From positions 3,737,001 through 3,801,000 of the forward strand of contig JAUCEP010000002.1 of NCBI GenBank assembly GCA_030348875.1: 64,000 nt of DNA, in the 5' to 3' direction. Of the stretch, positions 1 to 7,679 are shown one piece after another; the first letter of the stretch is position 1; each line of letters starts with the position of its first letter. The DNA is from Ureibacillus composti. GTDB lineage: Bacteria; Bacillota; Bacilli; Bacillales_A; Planococcaceae. Both the position numbers and the translations under genes were made by a program. The notes under the pieces are model-generated. The model was not told where the DNA came from. It ran no database searches and saw only the letters and a program-made list of their open reading frames with translations.

Positions 1-790
1 TATTGGCTTTGATGTACTTGAACAGGCTGATCAAACAGCTTATCTAACTTTCGACGGTTCAACAAGTATTCTTTCTATAGAGGAAGTTCCAAATGCACTA
101 CCATTACGCGGAGGTCAAACAGGACTTTACCACTTTGCCATTTTACTTCCGGAACGAAAAGATTTAGGAAACTTTATTGAACATTTAATTGATAAAAATG
201 TTCGCGTTGGAGCTGGTGATCACCACGTTAGTGAAGCTTTCTATTTAAACGATCCAGATGGTAACGGAATTGAAGTATATATTGACCGCCCTGAAGAAAA
301 CTGGATTTGGTTCGATAATGGTATGGTTCATATGACAACTGAACAAGTAAATGTGCAATCTGTTCTTGCAGAAGCAGATGGTGCTTGGAATGGTCTACCA
401 AATGGTACAGTAATGGGTCATATCCACTTATCTGTTGCAGATCTAGCAGAAACTGAAAAATTTTATACGCAAGCTTTAGGCTATGAGGTGGTTACTCGAT
501 ATGGCGGCCAAGCATTATTCATTTCAACAGGTAAATATCATCACCACATCGGTTTAAACACTTGGAATAGCGCAGGTGGTACTCCAGTTCCTGAAAACGG
601 TGTTGGCTTAAAATCATTTACGGTCGTTTTAGATAACGAACAACAAGCTGAAAAAATTAAAGCTAACTTAGCTGATATGGGGGCAAAAGTAGAACCTTTC
701 AACGGCGCTCCGACTCACGGTGGCAATCAAGCATTCTCTACTGTTGACCCTTCAGGTATTCGAATCGTCTTTACTTTTGATGGTGAATAA
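1..790 (+). CDS. VOC-family (CatE-like) dioxygenase, 5'-truncated by window edge
   Basis: The reading frame is open from base 2, so the gene begins before the window; an internal ATG at 323 is not the real start. About 262 residues are visible. The first half ends with the VOC element DPDGNGIEVYIDRPEENW. A second VOC module starts near base 410 with GHIHLSVADL and continues with HHHIGLNTW. Two tandem glyoxalase/bleomycin/extradiol-dioxygenase modules and the HHHIGLNTW signature are typical of Bacillus CatE (YfiE)-type catechol 2,3-dioxygenases, which use a His-His-Glu iron centre. A Glu is visible in the first module (GIEV), but the matching place in the second reads DPSGIRIVF, so the substrate and the active module are uncertain. 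It ends just before a tandem repeat block. Confidence 0.8.
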   Translation, partial: IGFDVLEQADQTAYLTFDGSTSILSIEEVPNALPLRGGQTGLYHFAILLPERKDLGNFIEHLIDKNVRVGAGDHHVSEAFYLNDPDGNGIEVYIDRPEENWIWFDNGMVHMTTEQVNVQSVLAEADGAWNGLPNGTVMGHIHLSVADLAETEKFYTQALGYEVVTRYGGQALFISTGKYHHHIGLNTWNSAGGTPVPENGVGLKSFTVVLDNEQQAEKIKANLADMGAKVEPFNGAPTHGGNQAFSTVDPSGIRIVFTFDGE

Positions 791-838
791 GATTCGTTTT
801 AGCTGAACAATTCGATGTTTGGGGAGATATTGTAACAA

Positions 839-1196
839 GTTGGGGCGATACTTTCACAAATTGGTGTGATTTTGCCACAAGTTGGGCGGATACTTTCACA
901 AATTGGTGTAATTTTGCCACAAGTTGGGCGGATACTTTCACAAATTGGTGTAATTTTGCCACAAGTTGGGCGGATACTTTCACAAATTGGTGTAATTTTG
1001 CCACAAGTTGGGCGGATACTTTCACAAATTGGTGTAATTTTGCCACAAGTTGGGCGGATACTTTCACAAATTGGTGTAATTTTGCCACAAGTTGGGCGGA
1101 TACTTTCACAAATTGGTGTAATTTTGCCACAAGTTGGGCGGATACTTTCACAAATTGGTGTAATTTTGCCACAAGTTGGGCGGATACTTTCACAAA
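839..1196. repeat. 42-bp tandem repeat, about 8.5 copies
   Basis: Units start at 839, 881, 923, 965, 1007, 1049, 1091, 1133 and 1175 (last copy partial). The unit begins GTTGGGCGGATACTTTCACA and ends TTTTGCCACAA. Copies are almost identical; the first differs at a few bases (GTTGGGGCGATAC). The length is a multiple of three and the unit lacks stops in several frames, so long repetitive reading frames appear on both strands, but none has a convincing ribosome binding site. It lies between the end of the CatE-like gene and the trmL terminator. Confidence 0.95.
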
Positions 1197-1232
1197 TAAG
1201 GAAGATCACTTCATATAGTTAGCAAATCAAAA

Positions 1233-1275
1233 AAAGCATCTTTACTCAAATTTTTGAGCAAAGATGCTTTTATTT
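1233..1275 (-). terminator. Terminator of trmL, probably bidirectional
   Basis: Arms AAAGCATCTTTACTCAA and TTGAGCAAAGATGCTTT form a 17-bp stem with one G-U pair and a short T-rich loop. A-rich sequence on the left provides the T-run on the minus strand, directly after the trmL stop. Confidence 0.85.
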
Positions 1276-1747
1276 ATTTCAAACCTGGGTAATTTTGTTG
1301 TCTCAATGCTTCATAAATCACAATCGCCGCGGTATTTGATAAATTCAACGAACGCACTTTATCGCTTTGTGGAATACGTAAACATTTGTCACGACGCTCA
1401 TAAGCAAAGTCTTTAGGTAAACCTGTCGTTTCCTTCCCAAACATAAAGTAAATATCTTTTTCTTGATCACTAAAATCATGTGTTGTATAAGGTTCATCAC
1501 TATATGTTTCGATTAAATAGAGGTCACCATCTTTGGCATAATCCAGAAAATCCTCTAAACTATCGTGATAGAAAATATTTACGTCATTCCAATAATCTAA
1601 TCCCGCGCGTTTGAGCATTTTATCATCCGTGGAAAATCCCAGAGGACGGATTAAATGTAATGCAGTATTTGTTCCTGCACAAGTTCGTGCAATATTCCCT
1701 GTATTCGCAGGAATTTCTGGTTGGTATAAAACAATATGCAATGGCAA
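1274..1747 (-). CDS. trmL: tRNA (cytidine/uridine(34)-2'-O)-methyltransferase TrmL
   Basis: 157 residues, the normal length of this SPOUT methyltransferase. TrmL uses SAM to methylate the ribose of the wobble nucleotide in leucine tRNAs in the cytoplasm. Visible family signatures are PEIPANTGNIART near the N-terminus, RPLGF around residue 35, MFGKETTGLP around 103 and IPQSDKVRSLNLSNTAAI at the C-terminal trefoil knot. The start is a TTG, preceded by AAGGGAAG seven to ten bases upstream; no better ATG lies in frame. It is monocistronic, with a terminator directly behind it. Confidence 0.95.
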   Translation of the reverse strand: MPLHIVLYQPEIPANTGNIARTCAGTNTALHLIRPLGFSTDDKMLKRAGLDYWNDVNIFYHDSLEDFLDYAKDGDLYLIETYSDEPYTTHDFSDQEKDIYFMFGKETTGLPKDFAYERRDKCLRIPQSDKVRSLNLSNTAAIVIYEALRQQNYPGLK

Positions 1748-1863
1748 AACTAGACACTTCCCTTAATTCATTTTTGCATTTTTTATAATTCTTCTACTGA
1801 CTAACAAACATAAGTGCAGCTTAACTTGATGAAATCCCTTATAGTGTTCAGATTCCTAATTAT

Positions 1864-2408
1864 GGTCTTCATCAGCTTGATGAAGACCTTTTCTGCGGTT
1901 CGGGATTCCAGTTTTGGTCTTCATCAGCTTGATGAAGACCTTTTCTCTGATTCTCGTTCCTGGTTTTGGTCTTCATCGGCTTGATGAAGACCTCTTCTAC
2001 GATTCCGGCTCTCAGTTTTGGTCTTCATCGGCTTGATGAAGACCTTTTCTCTGATTCCGGTTCCTGATTTTGGTCTTCATCAGCTTGATGAAGACCTTTT
2101 CTTTGGTTCCAGTTCCTGGTTTTGGTCTTCATCAGCTTGATGAAGACCTTTTCTGCGGTTCGGGATTCCAGTTTTGGTCTTCATCGGCTTGATGAAGACC
2201 TTTTCTGCGGTTCGGGATTCCAGTTTTGGTCTTCATCGGCTTGATGAAGACCTCTTCTACGATTCCGGCTCTCAGTTTTGGTCTTCATCGGCTTGATGAA
2301 GACCTTTTCTCTGATTCCGGTTCCTGATTTTGGTCTTCATCGGCTTGATGAAGACCTTTTCTCTGATTCTCGTTCCTGGTTATGGTCTTCATCGGCTTAA
2401 TGATGACT
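1864..2408. repeat. 52-bp-period hairpin array, 11 copies
   Basis: The hairpin GGTCTTCATC-(A/G)GCTT-GATGAAGACC (10-bp stem, 5-nt loop) starts at 1864, 1916, 1968, 2020, 2072, 2124, 2176, 2228, 2280, 2332 and 2384, exactly every 52 bp. The last copy is degenerate. The 27-nt segments between hairpins fall into about five related types in the order A B C D E A A C D B, for example TTTTCTCTGATTCTCGTTCC. Types A, B, C and D each recur, so the array grew by unequal duplication of multi-unit blocks. Each hairpin is followed by TTTTCT or TCTTCT and could act as a weak terminator. No gene is seen in it. Confidence 0.95.
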
Positions 2409-2424
2409 TTTTTCAATTAGTACA

Positions 2425-2545
2425 ACAGCTTTTCGTCCGCATAATCACTTGTTTCGTCCGTTCACGAGTTGATTTCGTCCGCTGGCTGCCCGTTCCGTCC
2501 TTTCAACCACATATTTCGTCCGCTCACGAGCTAATTTCTGCTCAG
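2425..2545. repeat. Degenerate 20-22-bp repeats around TTTCGTCCGC
   Basis: The motif (T)TTCGTCCG(C/T) recurs at roughly 20-25-bp steps (near 2430, 2452, 2472, 2491 and 2512), mostly followed by a variable stretch resembling TCACGAGCTGA. This is a decayed tandem array between the 52-bp array and the queG stop codon. Confidence 0.6.
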
Positions 2546-2562
2546 CTCCTCATTTCACCTAC

Positions 2563-3696
2563 TCAAGACTCAATCAACAAAAGCCCTTTTTCAATCTCCT
2601 TTAGTACCTCTACGTCCTTTTCTTTTTCAAGAGCCGTGCGTAATGCTTGTTCAGCTAAGGGTCCGCCGATTTTCCCTACTGCCCAGGCAGCAGTTCCTCG
2701 GATGACAGGACGCTCATCTTTTTTCATTAACTCAATTAAATCAGGTACTGCTTCTTGTTCCTTAAAGTGGGCCAACGCGATAATGGCATTACGCTGAATG
2801 GGTTTCTTCCCTCTCCAAGATCCAGACATTGGACCAAATTTTGATTTAAACTCTTTATTTGAAATGTTTAATAATGGCTGTAATAAAGGTTTTGCTAATT
2901 CTGGATCAGGCTTGAATTCATCGTGAATCCAGTTAAACTTTCTTTTATTTTTAGGACACACAGTTTGGCATGTATCACACCCGTAAATACGGTTACCGAT
3001 TTCCCCACGAAATTCATCTGGCATAAAATCTTTTGTTTGTGTTAAAAAGGCAACGCAGTGTTGGGCATTTAGTTGCCCTGGCTGAACTAATGCACCTGTT
3101 GGGCAAACATCTAAGCAAAGTGTACAGTCGCCACATTCATTTTCGATTGGCTCATCTGGTTCAAACGGTATATTTGTAATCATCTCACCTAAATAGACAT
3201 AAGATCCGAATTCAGGTGTAATAATTGAACAATTCTTTCCACTCCAACCGATTCCCGCACGTTCTGCCACTGCTCGGTCCACAAGTTCACCTGTATCAAC
3301 CATTGATTTCAGTTTAACGCCAGGAACTCTTTGTTCTAACCATTCTTCAATTAACTGTAGCCGTTCACGGACTGCAACATGATAATCGATTCCCCATGAA
3401 GCGCGAGCAAAGATTCCACGCCTTTCCCCTTTTTTTCCTGTCGGCGCATTCTCCATTTTCGATGGATACGCAAGGGCTATAGCAATGATGCTTTGCGCTG
3501 AATCTAAAAGACGAAGTGGTTCCGTTCGCTTCTCTATATCTGATTCTTCAAACCCTGATTGGTAGCCTAACTCTTGTTGTCGCTTTAATCGGTTTTTTAA
3601 TTCATTGAACGGTGATGCGGTTGTAAAACCAATTTTATCGACCCCAATCGATTTTGCGTATTCAATTAAGTCGGTTTGTAATTGTTGGACGTTCAC
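2563..3696 (-). CDS. queG: Epoxyqueuosine reductase QueG
   Basis: 377 residues. QueG performs the last step of queuosine synthesis, reducing epoxyqueuosine in tRNA with a cobalamin cofactor and two [4Fe-4S] clusters. Seen here: N-terminal DUF1730 region, catalytic Asp134 within VDTGELVDR, first cluster Cys188, 191, 194 with Cys198 (CGDCTLCLDVCP), second cluster cysteines Cys240, 243 and 247 (CDTCQTVCP), and a C-terminal HEAT-like extension (residues about 300-377) as in the long Bacillus form. Translation most likely starts at the GTG at 3696, with AAGGAG 12 bases upstream. It is divergent from the B3/B4 gene. Confidence 0.95.
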   Translation of the reverse strand: MNVQQLQTDLIEYAKSIGVDKIGFTTASPFNELKNRLKRQQELGYQSGFEESDIEKRTEPLRLLDSAQSIIAIALAYPSKMENAPTGKKGERRGIFARASWGIDYHVAVRERLQLIEEWLEQRVPGVKLKSMVDTGELVDRAVAERAGIGWSGKNCSIITPEFGSYVYLGEMITNIPFEPDEPIENECGDCTLCLDVCPTGALVQPGQLNAQHCVAFLTQTKDFMPDEFRGEIGNRIYGCDTCQTVCPKNKRKFNWIHDEFKPDPELAKPLLQPLLNISNKEFKSKFGPMSGSWRGKKPIQRNAIIALAHFKEQEAVPDLIELMKKDERPVIRGTAAWAVGKIGGPLAEQALRTALEKEKDVEVLKEIEKGLLLIES

Positions 3697-3778
3697 CTTC
3701 GCATTCCGCTCCTTATTTTGGTAATATATAGATATTTCAAAGATAATAGATTAATTTAGAAACTAGTAGGTGATCGAA

Positions 3779-4480
3779 TTGAAACTTTCCATCAATGATT
3801 CACTCTTTAATATTAATAGCCAACTAAAATTCGGCATGATCCATTATACCAAAATTGTCGTATCAGAATCTCCTCAAATGTTAAAAGGAAGAACTCGCCT
3901 TTATCAGGAAAATTTGTTTTTTGAACTTCAGGAAAAACCTGTAACAGAAAGACCAGGTATTGCGGAATGGCGGAAAGTGTGGAAATCCTTTGGAGCCGAC
4001 CCAAACCGTTATCGTCACTCTGCCGAAAGCCTCATGCGTCGCATTGCTAAACAAAATTACTTAGAACCCTTCCATACAGCAGTCGATCTAAATAATTTCT
4101 TTTCTTTACAATACGAGATTCCAATAGGGATTTACGACGTCAACCAGATTCAAGGGGATGTTGTGCTAACTTTAGGTGAGGAAGAAACAGGTTATGAAGG
4201 ATTGAATGGGCGATTCAACTCATTAAAAAACATTTTATGTAGTGTAGATGATTTAGGTCCATTTGGTAGTCCTTTTGTTGATTCTAAACGCACCGCAGTT
4301 ACAGAAATAACAACGGAAGCTTTACAAATTTTTTATTTATGTCCTTCTTTAGATGAAGATGAGAGCCAAAAACTGCTAGCATCTGCAGGAAAAATGTTTA
4401 GTCAAGTCAGTGGCGGTGACTATAAAATAGCACTACTTTCTGCAAACAATCCAATGATTTCAATTCAAAGGGGCGAATAA
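3779..4480 (+). CDS. B3/B4 (tRNA-binding-like) domain protein
   Basis: About 233 residues from TTG 3779, which has GTAGGTGAT at the right distance upstream; an in-frame GTG at 3770 overlaps that ribosome binding site and is less likely. The body matches the stand-alone B3/B4 domain also found in the phenylalanyl-tRNA synthetase beta chain: EWRKVWKSFGADPNRYRHSAESLMRR, then NNFFSLQYEIPIGIYDVNQIQG and the C-terminal GGDYKIALLSANNP. Stand-alone members are thought to act in tRNA quality control or editing, but their substrate is not established. It is followed after one base by the DIP1984-family gene, so the two are almost certainly co-translated. Confidence 0.85.
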   Translation: MKLSINDSLFNINSQLKFGMIHYTKIVVSESPQMLKGRTRLYQENLFFELQEKPVTERPGIAEWRKVWKSFGADPNRYRHSAESLMRRIAKQNYLEPFHTAVDLNNFFSLQYEIPIGIYDVNQIQGDVVLTLGEEETGYEGLNGRFNSLKNILCSVDDLGPFGSPFVDSKRTAVTEITTEALQIFYLCPSLDEDESQKLLASAGKMFSQVSGGDYKIALLSANNPMISIQRGE

Positions 4481-4481
4481 G

Positions 4482-4997
4482 ATGAAAACCATTCCACTTG
4501 CAGAAGCTGTAAAACTAAAAAGTATATTAACAAAGAAAATTTCAGAGTTAATAAAAGAAATTCACTTAGTGTCAAATGCAGTTGTTGAAAAAGGAAAAGA
4601 ACCTAAGCCGTCTGGAAGAAAGTTAACTGAAGTCGAAGCTGAACTTACGCAAGTGAGAAAAGATTCTAGAACTTTGGACAAACTAATCTATCGTGCTAAT
4701 ATAGATCATACACTCACATTTAAAGATGAAGAGCTTGCAATAGTTGAAGCAATTGAATTAGCAAGTCAACTTCGGGCAGAGGCAAGTCTTTGCAAAGATC
4801 TTGGAATGGCTGAAAAAGAAACACTTTATCATAGCACTGGCGATAGTGTAATTTTTTATAAAGTGGCCATGTATGACCCTGCTGAGTATCGTAATCGAGC
4901 GAACGAACTGGAAAAAGAAGCTCACCGGTTATCCAATTTAATTAACGCGAAAAATTATCAAGTCCAAGTTGAATTTGATGATTCGAGATATTTCTAG
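4482..4997 (+). CDS. DIP1984-family protein
   Basis: 171 residues, rich in Glu/Lys/Leu, with predicted helical coiled-coil segments at both ends and a central beta-rich part. The C-terminal pattern YDPAEYRNRANELEKEAHRL followed by NLINAKNYQVQVEF, and the N-terminal KSILTKKISELIKEI, fit the DIP1984 family (sometimes called septicolysin-like), whose function is unknown. The start codon lies one base behind the stop of the preceding gene, with GGGGCG upstream, so this is a two-gene operon. Confidence 0.75.
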   Translation: MKTIPLAEAVKLKSILTKKISELIKEIHLVSNAVVEKGKEPKPSGRKLTEVEAELTQVRKDSRTLDKLIYRANIDHTLTFKDEELAIVEAIELASQLRAEASLCKDLGMAEKETLYHSTGDSVIFYKVAMYDPAEYRNRANELEKEAHRLSNLINAKNYQVQVEFDDSRYF

Positions 4998-5007
4998 AAG
5001 TAAAATA

Positions 5008-5060
5008 GTTTCCTCGGGGCGGTGAGAATCCAAACCGAGGCGTAACGGTCTGTCATGATT
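5008..5060 (+). other. Small stem with partial resemblance to an FMN riboswitch
   Basis: CCTCGG and CCGAGG flank GGCGGTGAGAATCCAAA, and GCGTAACGGTCTGTCATG follows. Blocks of the RFN element (CGGGGC, GGTGAAATTCC, AACCG, GTCTGGATG) are echoed, but the fold is far too short and no riboflavin gene follows. It is most likely a remnant or coincidence. The rest of 5060-5190 shows no gene. Confidence 0.2.
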
Positions 5061-5190
5061 GTCTTTTTATATACCTATAATGGTAAACCAATCACCATTG
5101 ACCAGTTACCTTGTTACCTTTCACTAATTACCAACCGTAGTAAAAGCATACAAAATGGATCAATAGTTTTTTTGAACAGACGACCGTTAT

Positions 5191-5236
5191 GTAAAAAGGG
5201 CAACTCAAGGGGCGACCCTGAGTTTGCCCTTTTCTA
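5191..5236 (-). terminator. Terminator between the DIP1984 operon and ldcA
   Basis: AAAAAGGGCAACTCA pairs imperfectly with TGAGTTTGCCCTTTT around a GC-rich loop. Placed at the 3' end of the minus-strand carboxypeptidase gene; it can also serve the plus strand. Confidence 0.75.
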
Positions 5237-5237
5237 T

Positions 5238-6152
5238 TTATTGAACGCCCGGTAACAAACGAAGCACTTTTTGATCTGCGTCTAAGATTGCTTCGACTCC
5301 TAATGGAATTGAAATATTAGGTTCACAATGCCCAATCATAAAGCCTGCAACTGCTGGTTTACCAAATGGCGTTAAATATTCCTCAAATAGTCTCCATGCA
5401 TCTTCATTGCTAGTACCATCTTCTAGATTTGCAAAGTTGCCAATGACAAATCCAGCAGCATCGCCTAGCTTTCGAGCAAGACGCAGTTGATTTAACATGC
5501 CATCAATATTTTCTAATGACTCGCCTACATCTTCTAACAATAAAATTTTCCCTTTTGCATTAAGCTCAAATTTTGTTCCTAGAGTACTAACTAAACGTTG
5601 TAAGTTCCCGCCTGTTACTTCACCACGAACTGAACCTGAAACGATTGTTTGAAGGGGTGAAATGTTTTCATCATATTGAATTTCTAATGGTGTAAACAAT
5701 TGTTGAAACATCTTCTTCGATAATTCTGATAGTTCTTCTTTCGTAACGGAAGATAACATTGGTCCATGGAAAGTAACAATATTTCCATATTCTGAAATAG
5801 CATTATGAAGATAAGTTACATCTGAAAAGCCCCAAAAGACTTTTGGGTTCTCTTCAAAAGACTGATAATCGATTTTGTCGGCGATTCGAGCAGCCCCGTA
5901 ACCTCCGCGAAGACAAAAGATTGCTTTTACCTCTGGGTCACGTACCATGTTATGTAAATCATTTAAGCGTTCTTCATCTGTACCTGCTAAATAGTTTCCT
6001 GTTAACCCCACAGATTGACCAATTTTATAGTTTAAACCTAATTCCTCTAGTAGTGCTAATTTTTCAGGTAACTTTTCCATTGCTAAAGGGCTACTTAACG
6101 TAACAACCCCTACTGTATCCCCTACTCGTAAACGGTTAGGACGAATTTTCAT
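5238..6152 (-). CDS. Muramoyltetrapeptide LD-carboxypeptidase (S66 family)
   Basis: 304 residues, normal for LdcA-type serine peptidases that remove the terminal D-Ala from murein tetrapeptides during cell-wall recycling. The S66 triad can be placed: Ser110 in WGFSDVTYL, Glu207 in LLLEDVGE and His275 in GHCEPNISIPLG. The oxyanion-side motif CLRGGYGAARI is at 80-90. No signal peptide is visible, so the enzyme is cytoplasmic. The ATG has GAGGAATACC upstream. The family also contains microcin-C-resistance MccF-like members, but the GHCEPN form fits LdcA better. Confidence 0.9.
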   Translation of the reverse strand: MKIRPNRLRVGDTVGVVTLSSPLAMEKLPEKLALLEELGLNYKIGQSVGLTGNYLAGTDEERLNDLHNMVRDPEVKAIFCLRGGYGAARIADKIDYQSFEENPKVFWGFSDVTYLHNAISEYGNIVTFHGPMLSSVTKEELSELSKKMFQQLFTPLEIQYDENISPLQTIVSGSVRGEVTGGNLQRLVSTLGTKFELNAKGKILLLEDVGESLENIDGMLNQLRLARKLGDAAGFVIGNFANLEDGTSNEDAWRLFEEYLTPFGKPAVAGFMIGHCEPNISIPLGVEAILDADQKVLRLLPGVQ

Positions 6153-6286
6153 TTTGGTATTCCTCCATTCAGTATTAATGATGATTGTATCATATCGAAT
6201 TATTATACTTTCAAAATATGGTTGAAGATTTTAAAGTTTTGTAGCTATAATTGTTTTATTATTTTGAATTTAAGGAGTCCTGTTTT

Positions 6287-7165
6287 ATGAAATTTCCACC
6301 ATTTGTCTTACTAATCATCGCGACCTTACTCTGGGGAGGAAATTTTGTTATTGGACGTGCGGTGACTGGGGAAATCCCCCCCTTTACCCTAGCATTCTTG
6401 AGATGGTGTCTTGCCTTTCTTGTGTTTCTTCCAATTTGTTATAAGCAATTTAAACGAGATTGGCAACAGATTAAAGCACATTGGCCGATTGTTTTGGTTC
6501 TTGCGTTAACTGGAGTTGCTGCATTTAACACCCTAGTCTATATAGGTGTATATTCTACCACTTCCATTAATGCTTCATTAATGAATTCAACAACACCAAT
6601 CTTTATCTACATCCTATCATTTATCTTTTTAAAAGAACGTCTAACAAAATTTCAGATGATCGGCACAGCCATATCTTTAATTGGGGTAATATTTATTCTT
6701 TCTGGTGGTTCATTAGAAAGTATTCAACATTTTCATTTTAATAAAGGCGACTTGATTGTTTTATTAGCCGTATTTTGTTGGAGTATTTATTCACTACTAG
6801 TCAAGCAATTTAGTGATCGACTACCGGGGTACTCTACCTTTTTAGTAACAATTGCAATTGGCGCCATCATGTTATTACCCTTCACTATCTATGAATGGTT
6901 CACATTATCAGGACCAATCGTCTGGTCTGGTAAAACTATTGGAGCAATTTTATACGTAGGGATCTTAGCTTCAATTGTTGCTTTCTTAAGCTGGAATAAA
7001 GGGGTTGTACAACTGGGGGCAAACCGTGCAAGTATTTATTTAAATTTCATCCCCGTATTTGCAACAATTTTTGCTACTTTATTTATAGGTGAAAGTCTAC
7101 AATTAGCGCAAATCATTGGGGGCCTTGCTGTTATTTGTGGGGTAATCCTAACGAATCGAAAATAA
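6287..7165 (+). CDS. DMT/EamA-family transporter
   Basis: 292 residues starting at ATG 6287, preceded by TAAGGAG; an upstream in-frame methionine has no ribosome binding site. Ten hydrophobic segments arranged as two EamA repeats are visible: the first begins PPFVLLIIATLLWGGNFVIGR, the second KGDLIVLLAVFCWSIYSLLVK. Proteins of this type export amino acids or metabolites, but the substrate cannot be read from sequence. It stands alone, with a terminator at 7167-7217. Confidence 0.85.
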   Translation: MKFPPFVLLIIATLLWGGNFVIGRAVTGEIPPFTLAFLRWCLAFLVFLPICYKQFKRDWQQIKAHWPIVLVLALTGVAAFNTLVYIGVYSTTSINASLMNSTTPIFIYILSFIFLKERLTKFQMIGTAISLIGVIFILSGGSLESIQHFHFNKGDLIVLLAVFCWSIYSLLVKQFSDRLPGYSTFLVTIAIGAIMLLPFTIYEWFTLSGPIVWSGKTIGAILYVGILASIVAFLSWNKGVVQLGANRASIYLNFIPVFATIFATLFIGESLQLAQIIGGLAVICGVILTNRK

Positions 7166-7166
7166 G

Positions 7167-7217
7167 TTTATGTTTAAAAGGTTTGTCTACAAAGCATTGC
7201 AGATAGACATTCCTTTT
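7167..7217 (+). terminator. Terminator of the EamA gene
   Basis: AAGG, an internal loop and GTCTA pair with TAGAC and CCTT, followed by six T. Confidence 0.65.
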
Positions 7218-7220
7218 TTC

Positions 7221-7499
7221 TTATAAATTGTTCACCCATATACTACCTACTAACCCACCGACTATTAATAGGAAGAATACTGTGCCACATCCCACTGCTT
7301 TTCGTTCAGCTAAATCTTCCGCATACTCCTTTGCGCAAGAACGGCATAATCGATAACCTCTAGCAATCGCCTCTTCTTCTGTTACTTCAATTGCTAGTTT
7401 TTTGCCCTTCATAATACTACTACTTACACCACAATCATCATCTTTATAATGATAAGTCTTTCCCGATTTTGTGATATACACTTTATCGCCGTAATGCAT
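7221..7499 (-). CDS. Small membrane-anchored protein with CxxC motif
   Basis: 92 residues from the ATG at 7499, which follows AAAAGGGGGATCATTC; an earlier in-frame methionine has no good ribosome binding site. The soluble part contains HYKDDDCG and ARGYRLCRSCAKEY, a Cys...CxxC arrangement like the metal-binding module of Ada-type or phage small proteins. The last 22 residues (VFFLLIVGGLVGSIWVNNL) form one membrane segment. A Zn-binding membrane-associated protein of unknown function is the most that can be said. A hairpin at 7534-7562 lies just upstream. Confidence 0.6.
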   Translation of the reverse strand: MHYGDKVYITKSGKTYHYKDDDCGVSSSIMKGKKLAIEVTEEEAIARGYRLCRSCAKEYAEDLAERKAVGCGTVFFLLIVGGLVGSIWVNNL

Positions 7500-7533
7500 G
7501 AATGATCCCCCTTTTAAGTATTTCATAAAACTA

Positions 7534-7562
7534 AAAAAGGTAACCAGATGGCTACCCTTTTA
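7534..7562 (-). terminator. Hairpin terminator downstream of the DUF5667 gene
   Basis: AAAAAGGTA and TACCCTTTTT flank a short loop. It lies about 120 bp after the stop of the minus-strand secreted-protein gene and just before the small CxxC gene. Confidence 0.6.
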
Positions 7563-7679
7563 GTATGGTCTTATGGTTCTATAATTAATAATCTTAAATA
7601 CTTTGTTGTAATTTAATAGCCTTTTACCTAATTCCTTAGATATTATCACCTAATATCCATTGTATTAAGTTTTCAACCA

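Noticed and set aside
771..1222. Three long repetitive proteins on both strands over the 42-bp repeat
   Set aside because: They arise because the unit length is a multiple of three and lacks stops; no ribosome binding site or non-repetitive domain is present.
1864..2408. CRISPR array (25-nt palindromic repeat, 27-nt spacers)
   Set aside because: The spacers are variants of one another and recur in blocks, no cas gene is near, and the period is exactly constant. It is a tandem hairpin repeat.
5055..5255. 66-codon reading frame before ldcA
   Set aside because: It runs through the terminator and into the opposite-strand carboxypeptidase; composition is not protein-like.
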